Positions 9,651-22,009 of a stretch of DNA of 64,000 bases are shown one piece after another. The translations under genes were made by a program, and so were the position numbers. Every line of letters begins with the position of its first letter. Positions within the stretch are counted from its first letter, which is position 1. Under the pieces are notes generated by a model. It worked only from the letters and a program-made list of their open reading frames with translations. It was not told where the DNA came from and did not search any database. The stretch spans positions 151,909,108 through 151,973,107 of the forward strand of contig NC_092804.1 in assembly GCF_040954645.1 (NCBI RefSeq), read 5' to 3'. Origin of the DNA: Diabrotica undecimpunctata (lineage: Eukaryota; Arthropoda; Insecta; Coleoptera; Chrysomelidae).

Positions 9651-11171
9651 CCCTTAAGAGGAGGGTTTTAGTTGAACGCCTTAGGGTAGGTGGTAAACAG
9701 TTATTTTTTACATTATTTTTGTTTTTACCTACATTGTTTTTGATTTCACTTTATCGGTTACTTTTTCTTGTAGTTCTTGAAAAAGAATGTAAACACACTC
9801 GAAAGCTCGAGTAGTAAAAAATCTTCTAACAGCCCTTTTATTGACTCCAGCTACCTAAAACTCACTATTATTTTTTCCAAACGAGTCAACAAAGTATTTT
9901 TTGTTTTTTTACTTTTTGTAGAAGATTATGAGTTTTTTCGATGATATCCGAAACAATTATGGGCAATCCACAGTCAGAGTTCTAACCAAGGAGACCAGAT
10001 TTACCATCAAACTTACTGCTTTACACAATCAGATAAACTTTTAAATGTAAAACCAGACCGAAGGAAACCACAGGGTCTTCTAATCTTAAAACCTTCCTGA
10101 GGAAGTTGCGAGTACCTGAAGAATGATATGTCAAACGTTTAGAACGTTTCAAACAACAAGAAAAGGTTAATGCGATTTCATATTAAAATAAAGGTTATTT
10201 GGAATATTTGAAATTAGGTATATTAATTATTAATTAATGTTAATTAATTATTATAAGAGCTGTTTGATTGCTCCACCTGTAGATGTCTCTAGTAATTCAT
10301 TAAGCGGATGAAATTTAAAATGATTTTACAATACAATCCTTTGAGATAATGCCTTTATATTCACCAACTGTCTATATTATAACAACATTCTACTGTATTA
10401 TTTTACTGCATAATATAACAACTAAAACTGACTGCTTGGGTGTATGACTATTACATCAGTTATTTTTAAATGTAATTGAAACTAGCTAGATGATAATTAA
10501 ATCGAAGGAATACTGAAAAGTAGAATATTTAAAGTCGCTTAGATTTACAGCTTGTGTAGTTTTTCCTCCAAAACTAGTTACAGAGTGACATATTCCTTCT
10601 TTCAAATGTCGCTTGTAATCTTACTAAACATTTTCCTAGAGATAATTTGTCCAATTTTGCCTTCTCTTAGACTGACATTCAGTTCTAAGCAAATCCTACG
10701 ACCGCGCCATTCGTTGTGATGAGCTTGCAAACCGCCATTGTCGTTATGCCGCAATCGTGCAACTGCCGCCGCACAAAAGACGACGGCCGACGGGCAAAAT
10801 TAATATACTTGTTAACGTCAACGGTTTCCATTGATATTAAAGGTTTTTTGTTACGGAAGAGCCACCGGTGCGGCTCTACATCGTTCTTTTTATTCTTGTT
10901 GAAATGTATAAAACCTTTTTCATCATCCTTTCAATGAAAAAAACTAAAATAATATGCGTTTTTAACATTAAAACTATTTAAGTTTAATTAATTTGATCAT
11001 TAGTTAATTTTTTAATAAAAATTTCAAGTAACTTCATCGTCAACAATTCTTTAAAGTGCTTACAAAATATATTATAAAAACGCAGGTAGATTGAGTTCTA
11101 CCTAGGTAATTTGTATTAATGTAGCAATTTTAGTATTTATCGGAAAGTATTTATTATTATTATTATTATTT
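9651..11171. other. No gene recognised; possible PLE or LINE tail and (TTA)n
   Basis: AT-rich. A stretch at 10085-10165 (CTTCCTGAGGAAGTTGCGAG followed by a paired AACGTTTAGAACGTTT) resembles the 3' ends of Penelope-like or LINE repeats but has no coding part beside it. A GC-richer patch at 10690-10800 has no recognisable product. A (TTA)n microsatellite runs from about 11148 to 11171 up to the edge of the next transposon. Confidence 0.4.
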
Positions 11172-13268
11172 GAGGCTATGAGAGCAAGAGTGGGCTAACC
11201 AACATTTTGTTGATAATTGAGTTATAGATTGCAATCACTTCTAACGACCTAAAGTTTTAAAGCAAAACAGGTCTAACCAACATTTCCGTATATTATAACA
11301 TAAATCTCTCCAGTACGGTGATTTTGCATTATAGAAAATAACAAAAATTTGAATTGTTCCCAAATTGTTGACCAAAATTGTTCAATACAAAAATACGTAA
11401 AAGAATGCAAAAGTGGGCTAACCATCCTCTTTGTACGATAGATCGGTTTTAACTGCTAATCAAGGGTACGTATCACACAATCTAACCTTCCAGTGAATAG
11501 ATGTTTGTGTTAAGGTGGAAATTAGACTGTGTAGTGCAATCTCTTTCTTTTTAATCGTATCCTCTCTTTGCGCTTGGAGATACGCTATGGTACACGGTAC
11601 CTACCTACATGTTTTGCGTTTGTTATTCTCAGTAACGGGAGATGGTAAAAAGATCACAAACTGGAGTTACACCCCGGGATAAAAGAGGACAAAGTACATC
11701 AGCAAATAAAACAGGTGACGACAAAACTACTGAAGTAAAAGAATTTATTAGCAAATTTTCCATACACGAATCACATTATACGAGGCAAAAAAGTAAACAT
11801 AGACGTTATTTTGCACCAGATTTGAGTTTAGGAATCCATTATAAACAAAGAAGAACATACTAGTAATCCTGTCTCATTCCACATATTTCGAAAAATATTT
11901 AATACCCAATTTAATAGTGGATTCCATGCACCATTTACGGATTCGTGCAAAAATGTGATTTGTTTAACAATAAAATAAAGTTCTCAACAGTTCAAGCAGA
12001 AAAACGTGAATTTGAAATAACACTAGAGATTCACCAATGAAAAGCAGACCGTACTAGATGTGGTATGAAACAAGATGCAGAGTATGCAAAACAAAATCTT
12101 AAAGAAATTACAGTGATTGCATTTGACTTGATGCGAACGTTGCCCACAGCAGTTATCAGCACTGGAATTTCTTACTATAAACGCCAGTTGTGGACTTGCG
12201 TCTTAGGAGTCCATAATTTGGCTACTAATAATGCTCATATGTATGTTTGTAATGAGACACAAGCATCACGAGGACCTTAAGAATAAGGATCCTGTTTACT
12301 GCATTATTTTAAAAAGATTGTTACAACAAAAACATTAAAATGGCTGTCCTTTGCGATTTTATTGTGTCACATCCTGATATTGTGGTGGAATATATCGATC
12401 ATAAGTTTTTAGTCAGCGGACATTCTTACCTTGCCTGTGACACAAAAATTTCGGAGTAATAAGTAAGCAAAAATTTTTTTTTAAAGATATCTACGTACCT
12501 GACGACTGGATAAAGGTAATAAAGCACATTTTACGGTAATAAAGATGACAGAAAACGATTTTTATTCTACTAAGAAGTTAGAAAGAAATATAACAAATCG
12601 CAAACTTGATACACAAAAATCAAAAGTCCAATGGTTACAGATTCAGTGATTGCAATACAAGAAAACAAATCCATTTACAATTTACTATAAATACAGCAAT
12701 AATTCAGATGTTCTCTTTTACTCACTAGATGTCAAAAAGAGGACATCCAGGGAAATACTTCAGCTAGATTATCTTTATCCCAATGGACGTCCAATAACCG
12801 AAGAAAAAAAAATCTTTTGGAATTACTTTCACTTATACCTCCAATACATCATGGATTTTACACAAGCACCAGAACAATAAGATCCACTATACAGCAAGAA
12901 AAAGAGTTCATTAACGATGAAGATTAAGTATTTTTGTAACTTTGTTTTTTAATAAACCATAATTTCAACATTGATATTGTTTAATTGTATTGTACTCTAG
13001 GTCTAATCCACATTCCTATTAAAATTTTAAGGGCACACTGATGCAAAAGCTGTCTTATCCACAAAAAAAGCCTAAATTTTTATATTTTTGTTAAATATAC
13101 TACAAGATCTTCGAGCTTTTTGTTATTAGTTAATGATTTGTAAACAATTACTATCTTTTGGCATCATATTTTAATTTTATAAAATTTCAAAAAAAACGCA
13201 TATCTTCTTGGTTCATGTTAATCCATTATTCAATATTTGGGGATAGCCCACTCTTGCTCTCATATCCT
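11172..13268 (+). mobile_element. DNA transposon of unclear superfamily, with TIRs and subterminal repeats
   Basis: About 2.1 kb. Ends are inverted: 11177 starts TATGAGAGCAAGAGTGGGCT and 13264 read in reverse starts with the same 20 bases. Adding outer GAGG/CCTC gives ~28-bp TIRs. Inside the left end related motifs recur in the same direction: GTGGGCTAACCAACATTT at the TIR, GGTCTAACCAACATTTCC near 11269, GTGGGCTAACCATCC near 11409. Matching motifs near the right end include GGTCTAATCCACATTCC (about 12999) and CTTATCCACA (about 13054). Such repeated subterminal motifs are usual transposase-binding sites. The coding part lies between. No clear target duplication could be read because the left flank is a microsatellite. 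Confidence 0.7.
11642..12912 (+). pseudogene. Decayed transposase-like protein of a repetitive insect family
   Basis: In order: an N-terminal VTPRDKRGQ motif with ESHYTRQKSKHRRYFAPDLS (11642-11863); CKKCD (about 11950) after a frame change; a conserved core around IAFDLMRTLPT (12120), SYYKRQLWT (12170) and NETQASRGP (12255); then IDHKFLVSGHSYL (about 12395), YVPDDW (12490) and a C-terminal segment with PPIHHGFY (about 12832). I recall this motif series from many multicopy insect proteins without a named function. The section that would follow ASRGP, where such proteins have a conserved Asp/Gln/Asn stretch, is missing. At least four frame changes and stops make the copy dead. Calling it a transposase rests on the surrounding TIRs. 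Confidence 0.65.
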
Positions 13269-13269
13269 C

Positions 13270-13887
13270 ATTCATATTGATAAGAATATTAATTTTACAA
13301 AAAAATTTACACTTTTTAAACAGTTCTGCGTGGTCCAAAACTAAAACGCAACCATCTGATATTCAAATTGTATTTGTCGTAGACGACGTTTCCCAGAAAA
13401 AGTATTTTGGCTTAAAAGTATAGTAACTATATATATTTAACTTTGTTTATTTGCTTTAAAAAATATTTTTTTGAGATTTTCGATGTAATAACGTTGAAAA
13501 TTTAGGTTTGCATATTAATGCATAAAGGGCGTTCAAGTATTACGTCACGCATCTTTTGAAGATTTTTGTCCCCCACTTCCTGCCATGTAACGCATCGTAA
13601 CGTCTTACTGTACCCCCTCCCCATATTTTAATATTCTTTTAGTCACTTTTGCGGTAATAATAAATAAAACAAGAGCTTCCTAACTCGAAATAATAAACTT
13701 TTACTGCTTATCTTTTTTTTTACATTTTCTTTACTTTGCTCCATTTTTACATACATTTTTAACTACATCATTTATTGTTTTTCTCCTGCACTTTTTAATT
13801 TAACTGTTTGTAATAATAAACTCATAAAATAACATATTTATTATTAGGTTCGGTTTATACAATTTTAGGTTTTAGCTGTGGTCAGAG
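13270..13887. other. No gene recognised
   Basis: AT-rich sequence between two transposons. The stretch around 13500-13660 (GTTCAAGTATTACGTCACGC and on) looks like part of a dispersed repeat but cannot be assigned. Confidence 0.4.
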
Positions 13888-16436
13888 AAAAACGATTTCA
13901 ATTTCAACTTCGGAAATCGTTCTCAAAATACAAACATTAGTAAATTAAACAAATTTTGTTTTTTTGTTATTTGGTAAAAAATTCTTCTAATAATTTAATT
14001 TTATCTGACTCATTTATATTGACAATTCAGACAGACATTATATATTTTAAAGTAGACAACTTTAAAAATTATATTGCCATTATTGTTGAGTTACGTTCCT
14101 GGGACGATTTTTCTCGAAGATAGTTCATTCGATTACATAAAATCAACTTTAACTTGAGAATGTCCGTCAAAAAAAATCATAGAATGTAATCGTCTTTAAA
14201 AAGACAAACACATGCCATGATGATGGTAGAAATTTCCTGTTAGGGATTCCATAGTAAATTAAGAGGGAAAAATCTGGAAAAAAACCTCATATTACTATCC
14301 CGACATGGTAAGTATTTGGTCGTGCATTTAGTTTACTTTTAAGAAACACCAAATTCTGATTTTATATGTTTGTTATTTAAAAAACATAAATGATGTATTC
14401 TCCATATGTTACCGTCTTACTAATACTGGTATTTTCTTTTTAATAACTTCCTCTTTTAATATGGGTAAACAGATCCTACTACAGCTGAGGAATTTGCGAC
14501 ACAATTGGTCTCATTTAACATAATTAGAGCCGCTTCTTTGATTTTCCACTTTTTGTCATCTGTTTCTTTTAGGACTATATTTGAATCATTCCATTGAACC
14601 CTATGTTCATTATCCCATGCGTCTTTACATATTTGAGATCTATCAAATGTAGAACAAGACTAAACATATCAGCTATAATAGAGTTATTTACATTATGTAC
14701 TGGTAATATATATTTTCAACTAAAAAATGAATTCTATAAACAAAATTTTGGTCTAGCAATGGGCTCTAGTTTATCTCCATTATTAGCGGATATATTTATA
14801 GAAGATTTTGAAACAAATATTATTTTTAAACAAAATTTAAAACCCACAGTATGGTGGAGATATGTAGACAATGTATTCTCAATATGTCCTCATGGATCAG
14901 AGTTGTTGGACACATTCTTGAATGATATAAACGATAAAGAAGAGACAATAACATTTACCATGGAAAAGGAATATAATAACACACTACCTTTCCTGGATGT
15001 TTTAATCTCTAAGAACGATACTGGATATGAGACTCAGGTGTATAGAAAACCAATACACCAACAGATAACTATTTAAATTCCAAATCAAATCACAATATTA
15101 ACATTAACAAGGGAATCATTAACTTTTTATACGATAGAGCCAAAGTTACTTGTTCTAACGAAAATTCGTTCTTGGAGGAAAAACATTTGTTAACATCTGT
15201 TTTATTAAAAAATAATTATCCTTTATCGTTTATAAATAAGGAATTTTCAACAATCGACCGAATAGAACAAAACAACTTGTAGGAACGAGATCCTACAGCA
15301 TACACAAGGAATAATACGAAGAAAATAACAATATCATACATAAAAGGATTATCAGAAAAGCTTAAAAGGATAGGAAATAAATTCAACATTCCAACAACAT
15401 TCAAAACAACAAACACATTGAGATCTATTTTGTCTAAAACCAAACCTAATAATGAACAAGAAAGGAAAAAGAATTGCATTTATAAAATACCTTGTGAATG
15501 CGATCAGTGTTATTTAGGTGAAACATCAAGGCCATTAAATGTTAGAATAAGTGAACATCAATCTTATATTAAATATAGACAATTTAATAGATCTCAAAAT
15601 AATGTAAACACGCATGGTAAAATGAACATGGGTTCAATGTAATGATTCAAATGTAGTCCTAAAAGAAACGGATGGTAAAAAGTGAAAAATCAAAGAAGCT
15701 GTTCTAATTATGCTAAATGAGACCAAATGTGTCGCAAATTTCTCGGCAGAATGTAGTACGATCTGATTACCCATATTAAAAGAGGAAGTTATTAAAAGGA
15801 AAATACCAGTATTAGTAAGTTGGTAACATATAGAGGATACATCATTAATTTTTGTTTTTACCAAACATATAAAATCAGAATTTGGTGTTTATTGAAAGTA
15901 AACTAAATGCACGACCAAATACTTACCATGTCGGAATAGTATTATGAGGTTTTTTTTCCTTGTTTTTCCCGCATAATTTACTATGGAATCACTAACAGGA
16001 GATTTTTGGTGTCATAATGGCATGTGTTTGTCTTTTTAAAGACGAATTACGTGCTATGATTTTTTCTGACGGATATTCTCAAGTTAAAGTTTGTTGATTT
16101 CATGTAATCGAATGAACTATCTTACAACTAAAGTTATCCCAGGAACGCTACTCAACAATATTGGCAATATAATTTTAAACTCTACTTTAAGTCTATTTTA
16201 AAATGTATAATGTATGTCTGAATTGTCAATATAAATGAGTCGGATCAAATTAAATTATTAGAAAATTTTTTCACCAAGTAACAAAAAAACAAAATTTGTT
16301 CTAACGTTTGCATTTTGAGAACGATTTCCGAAGTGGAAATTGAAACGTCAATAAGCGTACTTTAACCTTTAATTGTGGCTTATTCCCATTTAAATAGTAA
16401 TTACTTTAACATGCCACAAGAAAATAGCTTCAGAAC
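13888..16436 (+). mobile_element. Penelope-like element, lineage A, framed by inverted arms
   Basis: A central coding part (14657-15642, plus) is enclosed by inverted arms of about 700 bp: 13888-14606 (minus sense) and 15632-16345 (plus sense). The arms share long blocks such as GGAAATCGTTCTCAAAATAC, TATTGACAATTCAGACA, GACAAACACATGCCAT, CGACATGGTAAGTATTTGG and AATTAGAGCCGCTTCTT (left-arm sense). The same family end recurs at 22985-23540 and 32865-33110. PLEs commonly carry a partial copy of themselves in inverted or tandem orientation, so this is one element with an inverted upstream piece. Right-hand sequence to about 16436 is shared with 33040-33100. Confidence 0.8.
14657..15642 (+). pseudogene. 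Penelope-like reverse transcriptase with GIY-YIG endonuclease, truncated and broken
   Basis: The RT palm is readable: motif B GLAMGSSLSPLLADIFIEDF (about 14750), motif C as YVDN (14862-14873) where YVDD is expected, and the PLE signature PFLDVLIS (about 14990). RT motifs before this are absent, replaced at ~14655 by the inverted arm. The frame breaks near 15075, continues in another frame with one stop near 15280, and ends in a GIY-YIG domain (15475-15560) with CIYKIPCECDQCYLGET and the Arg/Glu-His stretch NVRISEHQ. The Asp to Asn change in motif C together with truncation indicates an inactive enzyme. Confidence 0.85.
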
Positions 16437-16439
16437 AAT

Positions 16440-17065
16440 ATTTTTAAATTTCAAAAGAAACCTTGTGCGATCTGCTTCAGCTAGACACATTTTTTTTACA
16501 AACAGATACAATACAAGGATTACACAAGGGTTACAATCTTCTTGCCCAGGGGCCGATCAGGGCATTTTATACTTTCAATGCTTATCTATAAGGAAGCATT
16601 GTCAAGAGGTTGTCGACTAAATATCACTGAAAGGAGGGTTTGGGACGGACTGTATTTAAATTTTATATAAATACAATTAATATTTTAAATATATTAGTTT
16701 ATATAATAATTAAATTGTATTAATAAGATTTGGTTTAAATTTGACAGGTTTGTCATAATTAAACAACTTAGGCTTTTATGCTTTATTAAAATATTAATAA
16801 TAATTAACTTTAGTATCAAATGATATTTAGTTAAATTTTTATACATACATATAAATATAATTTCATATAAATATAATTGCATATAAACACAATTAGTAAA
16901 TCATTTTTAAAATTTTCGTATTTATACAGTGATAGCGGAAGAGTCATTTGAGTACCTAAAGAGGGGATGACTGTTATGTCAAAACTGAGCATAATTTGTT
17001 ATTTTGATTTTTAAAATGTTTCATAATTTTTTTTAAATTTAAAAATACAGAAACATAGTATGAAG
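16440..17065. other. No gene recognised
   Basis: After the PLE tail comes AT-rich sequence with a (TTATATAAATA)-like stretch at 16660-16880. Nothing coding or structured could be assigned. Confidence 0.4.
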
Positions 17066-17067
17066 TC

Positions 17068-18420
17068 TGATTCCAAAAGATTGGCTTCGCTCTATATTTA
17101 TCGCCCTACCAAAAACACCACGTGCGAACTTCTGCAAGGACTAATAAGCCGAATGAGTCACTTTTTAAAACTTTTCCTGAGAATACTGCACACTATATTG
17201 TTTAAAGAATGTGAAGAGGTCAGTGGATGGAGTCAGTTTGGTTTCAAAAATGGACTTGGCATCGAGAGAAGCGATCTTTAGTATGCAAACATTAATACAG
17301 AATTGTTTAGATCAAAGAAAGGATGTTTTTGTCTGTTTCATCGATTATAAAAAAGCATTTGATAATGTAAAACACGAATTGATGATAAAATACCGACAAG
17401 AATTGGGATTGGACGACAAGGATATAAGAATTATCGCCAATCTGTATTGGAACCAGACAGCAACAGTACGTCTTCAAAATTTCAACGAAACAGATTTCTC
17501 CATTAAAAAAGGAGTAAGGCAAGGTTGTATACTATCTCCAATGCTGTTCAATTTATACGTAGAAAAGCCTTCGCAGAAGCAGTGGCAGACTCTAATAAGG
17601 GTATTAAAGTTAACGGTATATTTATTAATAACATCGGGTATGCCGATGATACAGCCATAGTGGCAGATAACATCGAAGATCTTCAATGCCTTTTAAATGA
17701 TCTAACTCTTGCAAGTGAAGCTCGGGGTTTGAAAATAAATATCAAGAAGACAAAAACAATGATTATAAGTAGAAATGATTACCCCAAAGCAAAGATATAT
17801 GTCTCTGGAGAAGAAATCGAACAGGTCAGCCAATTTAAATACTTGGGTTGTTTGCTGAACGAGGGTTGGGACCCCGAGAATGAAATAAAGAGCAGAGTTG
17901 AACAAGCCAGAAATGCTTTTTTGACGCTTTGTAAGTTTCTGACTGATCGCAAATTGGACTTCAACCTCCGATATAAGATGCTTAAGTGTTACGTGTGGCC
18001 TGTTCGGCCTGTTTCTCTTGTACGGAATGGAAGCATGGACGTTAAAGGCCAGTTCCATTAACAAACTTGAAGTGTTTGAAATGTGGTTCCTGCGTCGAAT
18101 GCTTAGAATATCATGGACGGACAGGGTCAGAAATGAGGAATTACTCAGAAGAACGGGCTTACAGGATAGGGAACTTTTTAGTTATGTAAAAAGTAAGAAG
18201 ACTGCATACTTGGGACACATATTACGAGGAGAAAGATATACTTTTCAGCAACTGATACTCGAAGGGAAGATAGAGGGTAGGAGCAAATGCTTCGCATTGC
18301 AGCTAAAAACAGAATTATTTAATCCTGACTATTTAATATCTCACCTGATAAGACGATGTACGGTGGACGCCTACGCAGAAATGCACGGCACCTTAAGAAG
18401 AAGAAGTATGAAGTCAAGTA
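17068..18420 (+). pseudogene. RTE-like LINE reverse transcriptase, 5' truncated, frameshifted
   Basis: Motifs in order: QFGFKNGLG (about 17237), motif A VCFIDYKKAFDNV (about 17332), GVRQGCILSPMLFNLY (about 17510), a frame change near 17560, motif C GYADDTAIVAD (about 17637), KYLGCLLNEG (about 17840), a second frame change near 18000, then the C-terminal GMEAWTLKASSINKLE and YLGHILRGE segments. A last frame change is followed by a GGRLRRNARHLKKKK-like end (about 18360-18405) and an (AAG)n-type tail. Catalytic YADD is kept, but at least three frame changes inactivate it. A related, separate copy is at 33185-35560 on the minus strand. Confidence 0.8.
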
Positions 18421-18469
18421 TGAATCTAGTCTACAGTACCGCCTACTGTACTACTTTTTTTCATTAGTA

Positions 18470-19256
18470 GCATTCCACTGTTCTTACTTTCTTTATTTTC
18501 GGATTGCACGTGAATAAATTATTCATATCATCAACTTTTTGCAAACCAGTTAAATTCGATTTAATATGAGTTTTTTTCTTGCTGTTGTTTTATATTTCAT
18601 TTCCCAATAACCAAAAATGATCTCAAAAGTACTGTTAAGTAGATTCATCGTATATTAATAGTTGATACATATACACAAACACTTTTGTGTTATTTTCCAT
18701 TAAGTCATATTCATAACCAAACTTAAAAAACACTCTTTAAGGATAGTTTATAAAGTTCCAGACGGTGTTAGCCATATATGTATGACAAAAGTTGTCCTTA
18801 AGCAAAATAGTTTCCGAATTTAGAATTCGGAGGAGTCTTGCTTGTGTGAACAAAGTTAACTCGTTTCACGCCCTTCTCTGCTGATAGTCCCTTTTCGTCT
18901 ATAATACAACGCGTGAACTTGTTACAGTTATGTTTATTACTTGTTAAAATTGTAGATGGCGCCATTCAGTATTTTCCTAAGTTTCTAACAGTTTGTTGAA
19001 TTTGTGAGGAAGATAAGTTTCGGTAATTCTTGAAGTAATTAAGGCTTTCCACGAGACGAGGTGGTTAAGAGTGAATATATCTGGGATATGCCATGTAGTT
19101 GTCTCGTTCATGTGAGTTTGTTGTGAAGTTTTGGCAAAGGTATATTGCTTGCAGACACGATTATTAAAGAGATTATAACGTGTAACTTTAAGTATAATTT
19201 TAGTTTAAATAATAGTTTTGTCAATAATCATTTATTCGTTTGATATTAATTTCTGA
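18470..19256. other. No gene recognised
   Basis: AT-rich spacer between the LINE tail and the (TA)n run; no coding potential or repeat ends recognised. Confidence 0.45.
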
Positions 19257-19364
<108 letters not shown>

Positions 19365-19433
19365 TAATCTCACCAGGCTTCCTAGTTAAACTGAGTCGAT
19401 TATTACTGCGCCCAGCTTTCAACATCTTCTCTG

Positions 19434-20143
19434 ATGTTTTCTTCAAGACTTTCAAGGTCGCAGTGTCAGTACTACACTGCAATTAAACCATTGGCCAAGT
19501 ACTTGGCCACAACTTTACAACCTTTTGCCAAAAATGCTTCATCCTTCATCAAAAATTCTTTTCATTTTATCGAGCTTCTTAGGCAATTAGACATTATAGT
19601 AAGTTCCGATATCATTTCACTCTTTACAAACATTTCTATAGACGAAACTCTTAACATTTTAAAAATTAAAAATTATATGTCCAACACATCATCTTTGCTA
19701 CATTTAATCTTTCAAAATCTATTCTACAGGCAAATAAATTTGTCCCAATTACCTCCCCACAATGTCCTCCCGCCAATATCTTTATGGAAGACTTCGGGAC
19801 CTGAGCACTATCCACATCAATGCTCTAGCCCACATGTTGGCTACGATATGTTGACGACACATTTGTCATTTGGCCCCACGGCAGGGACGCTTTATTACCT
19901 TTCCAGATCTATCTGAATGTTATACATCCTAGTATCCAGTTCGCGATGGAGGTGGAATCTAGTTCATCCATGTCGTTTCTCGCCCTTATTATAGAGAAAA
20001 ACCAATCCCAAGCTGTGTATCGAAAACCCACCCATACAAATTGTAACTTGCATGCAAACTCTCATCATCCACCTTAATAAATTAATTTTCATTATTTATC
20101 CGATTCCAGATCAGTAGGTCTTTAAGATAATGCAATTAGACCC
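19434..20143 (+). pseudogene. Penelope-like RT fragment, lineage B, copy 1
   Basis: Reads as PLE reverse transcriptase in pieces: PLAKYLATTLQPFAKNASSF and SFHFIELL, then the motif A region DIISLFTNISIDETL (about 19610), an apparent deletion near 19750, motif B-like sequence in another frame, and an intact YVDDTFVIWPHG (19850-19885), followed by HPSIQFAMEVESS and YRKPTHTN (about 20015). It stops at GCAATTAGACCC (20132-20143), exactly where a LINE ORF1 fragment on the other strand begins. Overlaps in content with copy 2 at 24300-26800, so these are two separate copies. Confidence 0.75.
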
Positions 20144-21612
20144 GTTGGGTCCAACCACAACTGTGGCGTTAAGGTCTCAGCTGGCTTTGCCACCTTTCCC
20201 TGTCTAGCAGAAACAATGCCCTTCACTGTCTTCGCCATATATCTTTCTTCTCTCATATTCAGGACTATGCCCTGGTCCCTGGTCTGCCTAACACGTATAA
20301 CGATGACGTCACTCCTGCCTAACAGATTTATGCGTAGCTCGCCCAGTAGTTCATTGAAGGACTTGTTCTTTACCTTAGTGAGCACTACCATTCTATTGCT
20401 CTCTCTGGGCTTTACCATGCTCGTCCAGCTCTTTCTCGGTTTATACATAACCGGCCTTAAATTTCTTACCTTTTACAGCCCATTCCAGCAGCTTTCAGGT
20501 AAGGTCTGTCCCCAGGCATATTGGAGCGAAGAGCCAAACGCTCCTTCTTTCTAACTCGTTCGTCCTGTGCAAAAGTTTACATCTTACCGCCAAGAACCTG
20601 ACTGCCTCAAGTGCATTCGGGTTGTTAGGCATAAGCTTGTATATGCAACGTTTAAGGCAAGCTCTCTGTCCATCACCATCCACAATGCTAACTGAATTGA
20701 ACATTGTGCCAACTCCTCCCTCTTTGCCCTTAACTACCGGAGTAACCAGAAGGTCTGGATACCTTTTTTTAAATCGCCGCAGCACCTTCTCATTAAATTG
20801 GTCGGCAGAAATATACACAGCCGCGTCATCGCTAGAGTCAAGCGGGCTGCCCTCCATAATAGAAATCTTGGTAAACAAGGCCTCTGAGCAATCCTCGCTG
20901 AGGAGATCCGTGATCTTCTCAGGGGTTTTGCTTTCTGCCATTCGTGTTCTGGACATGGCGTTTAATTTCATCAGGGGTCTTTAAGGGAGACACCTGCACC
21001 CGTGTTTTTGGTCACTGATCTGATCATTGTGACATTGTAACGATAGTAGTCTTGTACACGTTGGCCGACTTACGGAGTTTTTTCACCAACGCCGCTTCAT
21101 CCTGGGACATATTCGTTTCTAATCTGTACATCAGATTTGTTAACCTTTCGACACCGGACTTTATCTCCACTGTAGTCTTTACCTGGACCTTTGTTAGGAC
21201 CTCAAATAGGGCCAACTTTTATTTGGTCATATCTCTGTCCAACTGTTCTACATCCATACATTAGTGATCCTCTCCAGGGGCTTCCTTACGCCGCGCATGG
21301 GATTTCCCCTTTTGTTTTCTATCGCCCTATGTCCACTCGATGGACCGGCCGTGCAGCTACCTACAGATTGGGATTTTTCGACTTTACCGTCGGTAGATCA
21401 CCTACGTCGATTTCAAATTCGCTCTCCTCACCGATTACGTAAGCACATGTCTGTGTCACTCCTACCCTAACTTCTGTCGATCTTACCGGGAAAGCTCTAC
21501 CCGTCGTTGTAGATGGAGAGAGCTCACCCAAGAGTTCCACTTCTCACTCCTCTTTCTCTACCTTTCTAATCTTTTCTTTCTTAGTTTTATTTTTCCTCAT
21601 TTAGATCCCACG
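20144..21612 (-). pseudogene. LINE ORF1 (gag-like) fragment, with 5' leader to about 21950
   Basis: On the minus strand an ATG near 21602 follows a GC-richer leader (21615-21950) resembling the 5' part of R1/LOA-type LINEs. The frame is broken by stops and shifts into three readable pieces: about 21300-21602, 21024-21215 and 20122-20971. The last contains a gag-like region around [20 protein letters not shown] and [20 protein letters not shown], reminiscent of LINE ORF1 nucleic-acid-binding domains. No CCHC knuckle is reached before the fragment ends at 20144, and no ORF2 follows. The clade is uncertain. Retention of the 5' and loss of the 3' half is the reverse of normal LINE truncation. Confidence 0.55.
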
Positions 21613-22009
21613 AGTAGGGCCAAAAAATAGTCTGGCAGAGCAGTGCTCCCTTACCCTGCTAAGGCTAGTTTATGACAGGGTGTCGCATAGTACCCTGAGT
21701 AAATCTGTCCTCAAGAACGGAATTTAGTCATCGGCGCGGTCTCTCACACTTTGACCTTGATTTTTTATCGCTGGTTTTCCCCGCCGGATTTTTGACTAGG
21801 TTTTTTTTTTGACCTCGTAATTGGGAGTAATTGCGGCGCCTTTCAGCGTTCGGAGGCGAAGGTCAGCTACCACCCGGTGTGACGAAGCCGGACGCTGTTT
21901 GGACTGTTCTTGGTTTCACTGGTCGTACTCCTCTCACAAAAATAGGGACCAAAATCAGTTACTTAAATTATTATAAAAAAATAAATAATTCATACGAATA
22001 CCCCAGAAT

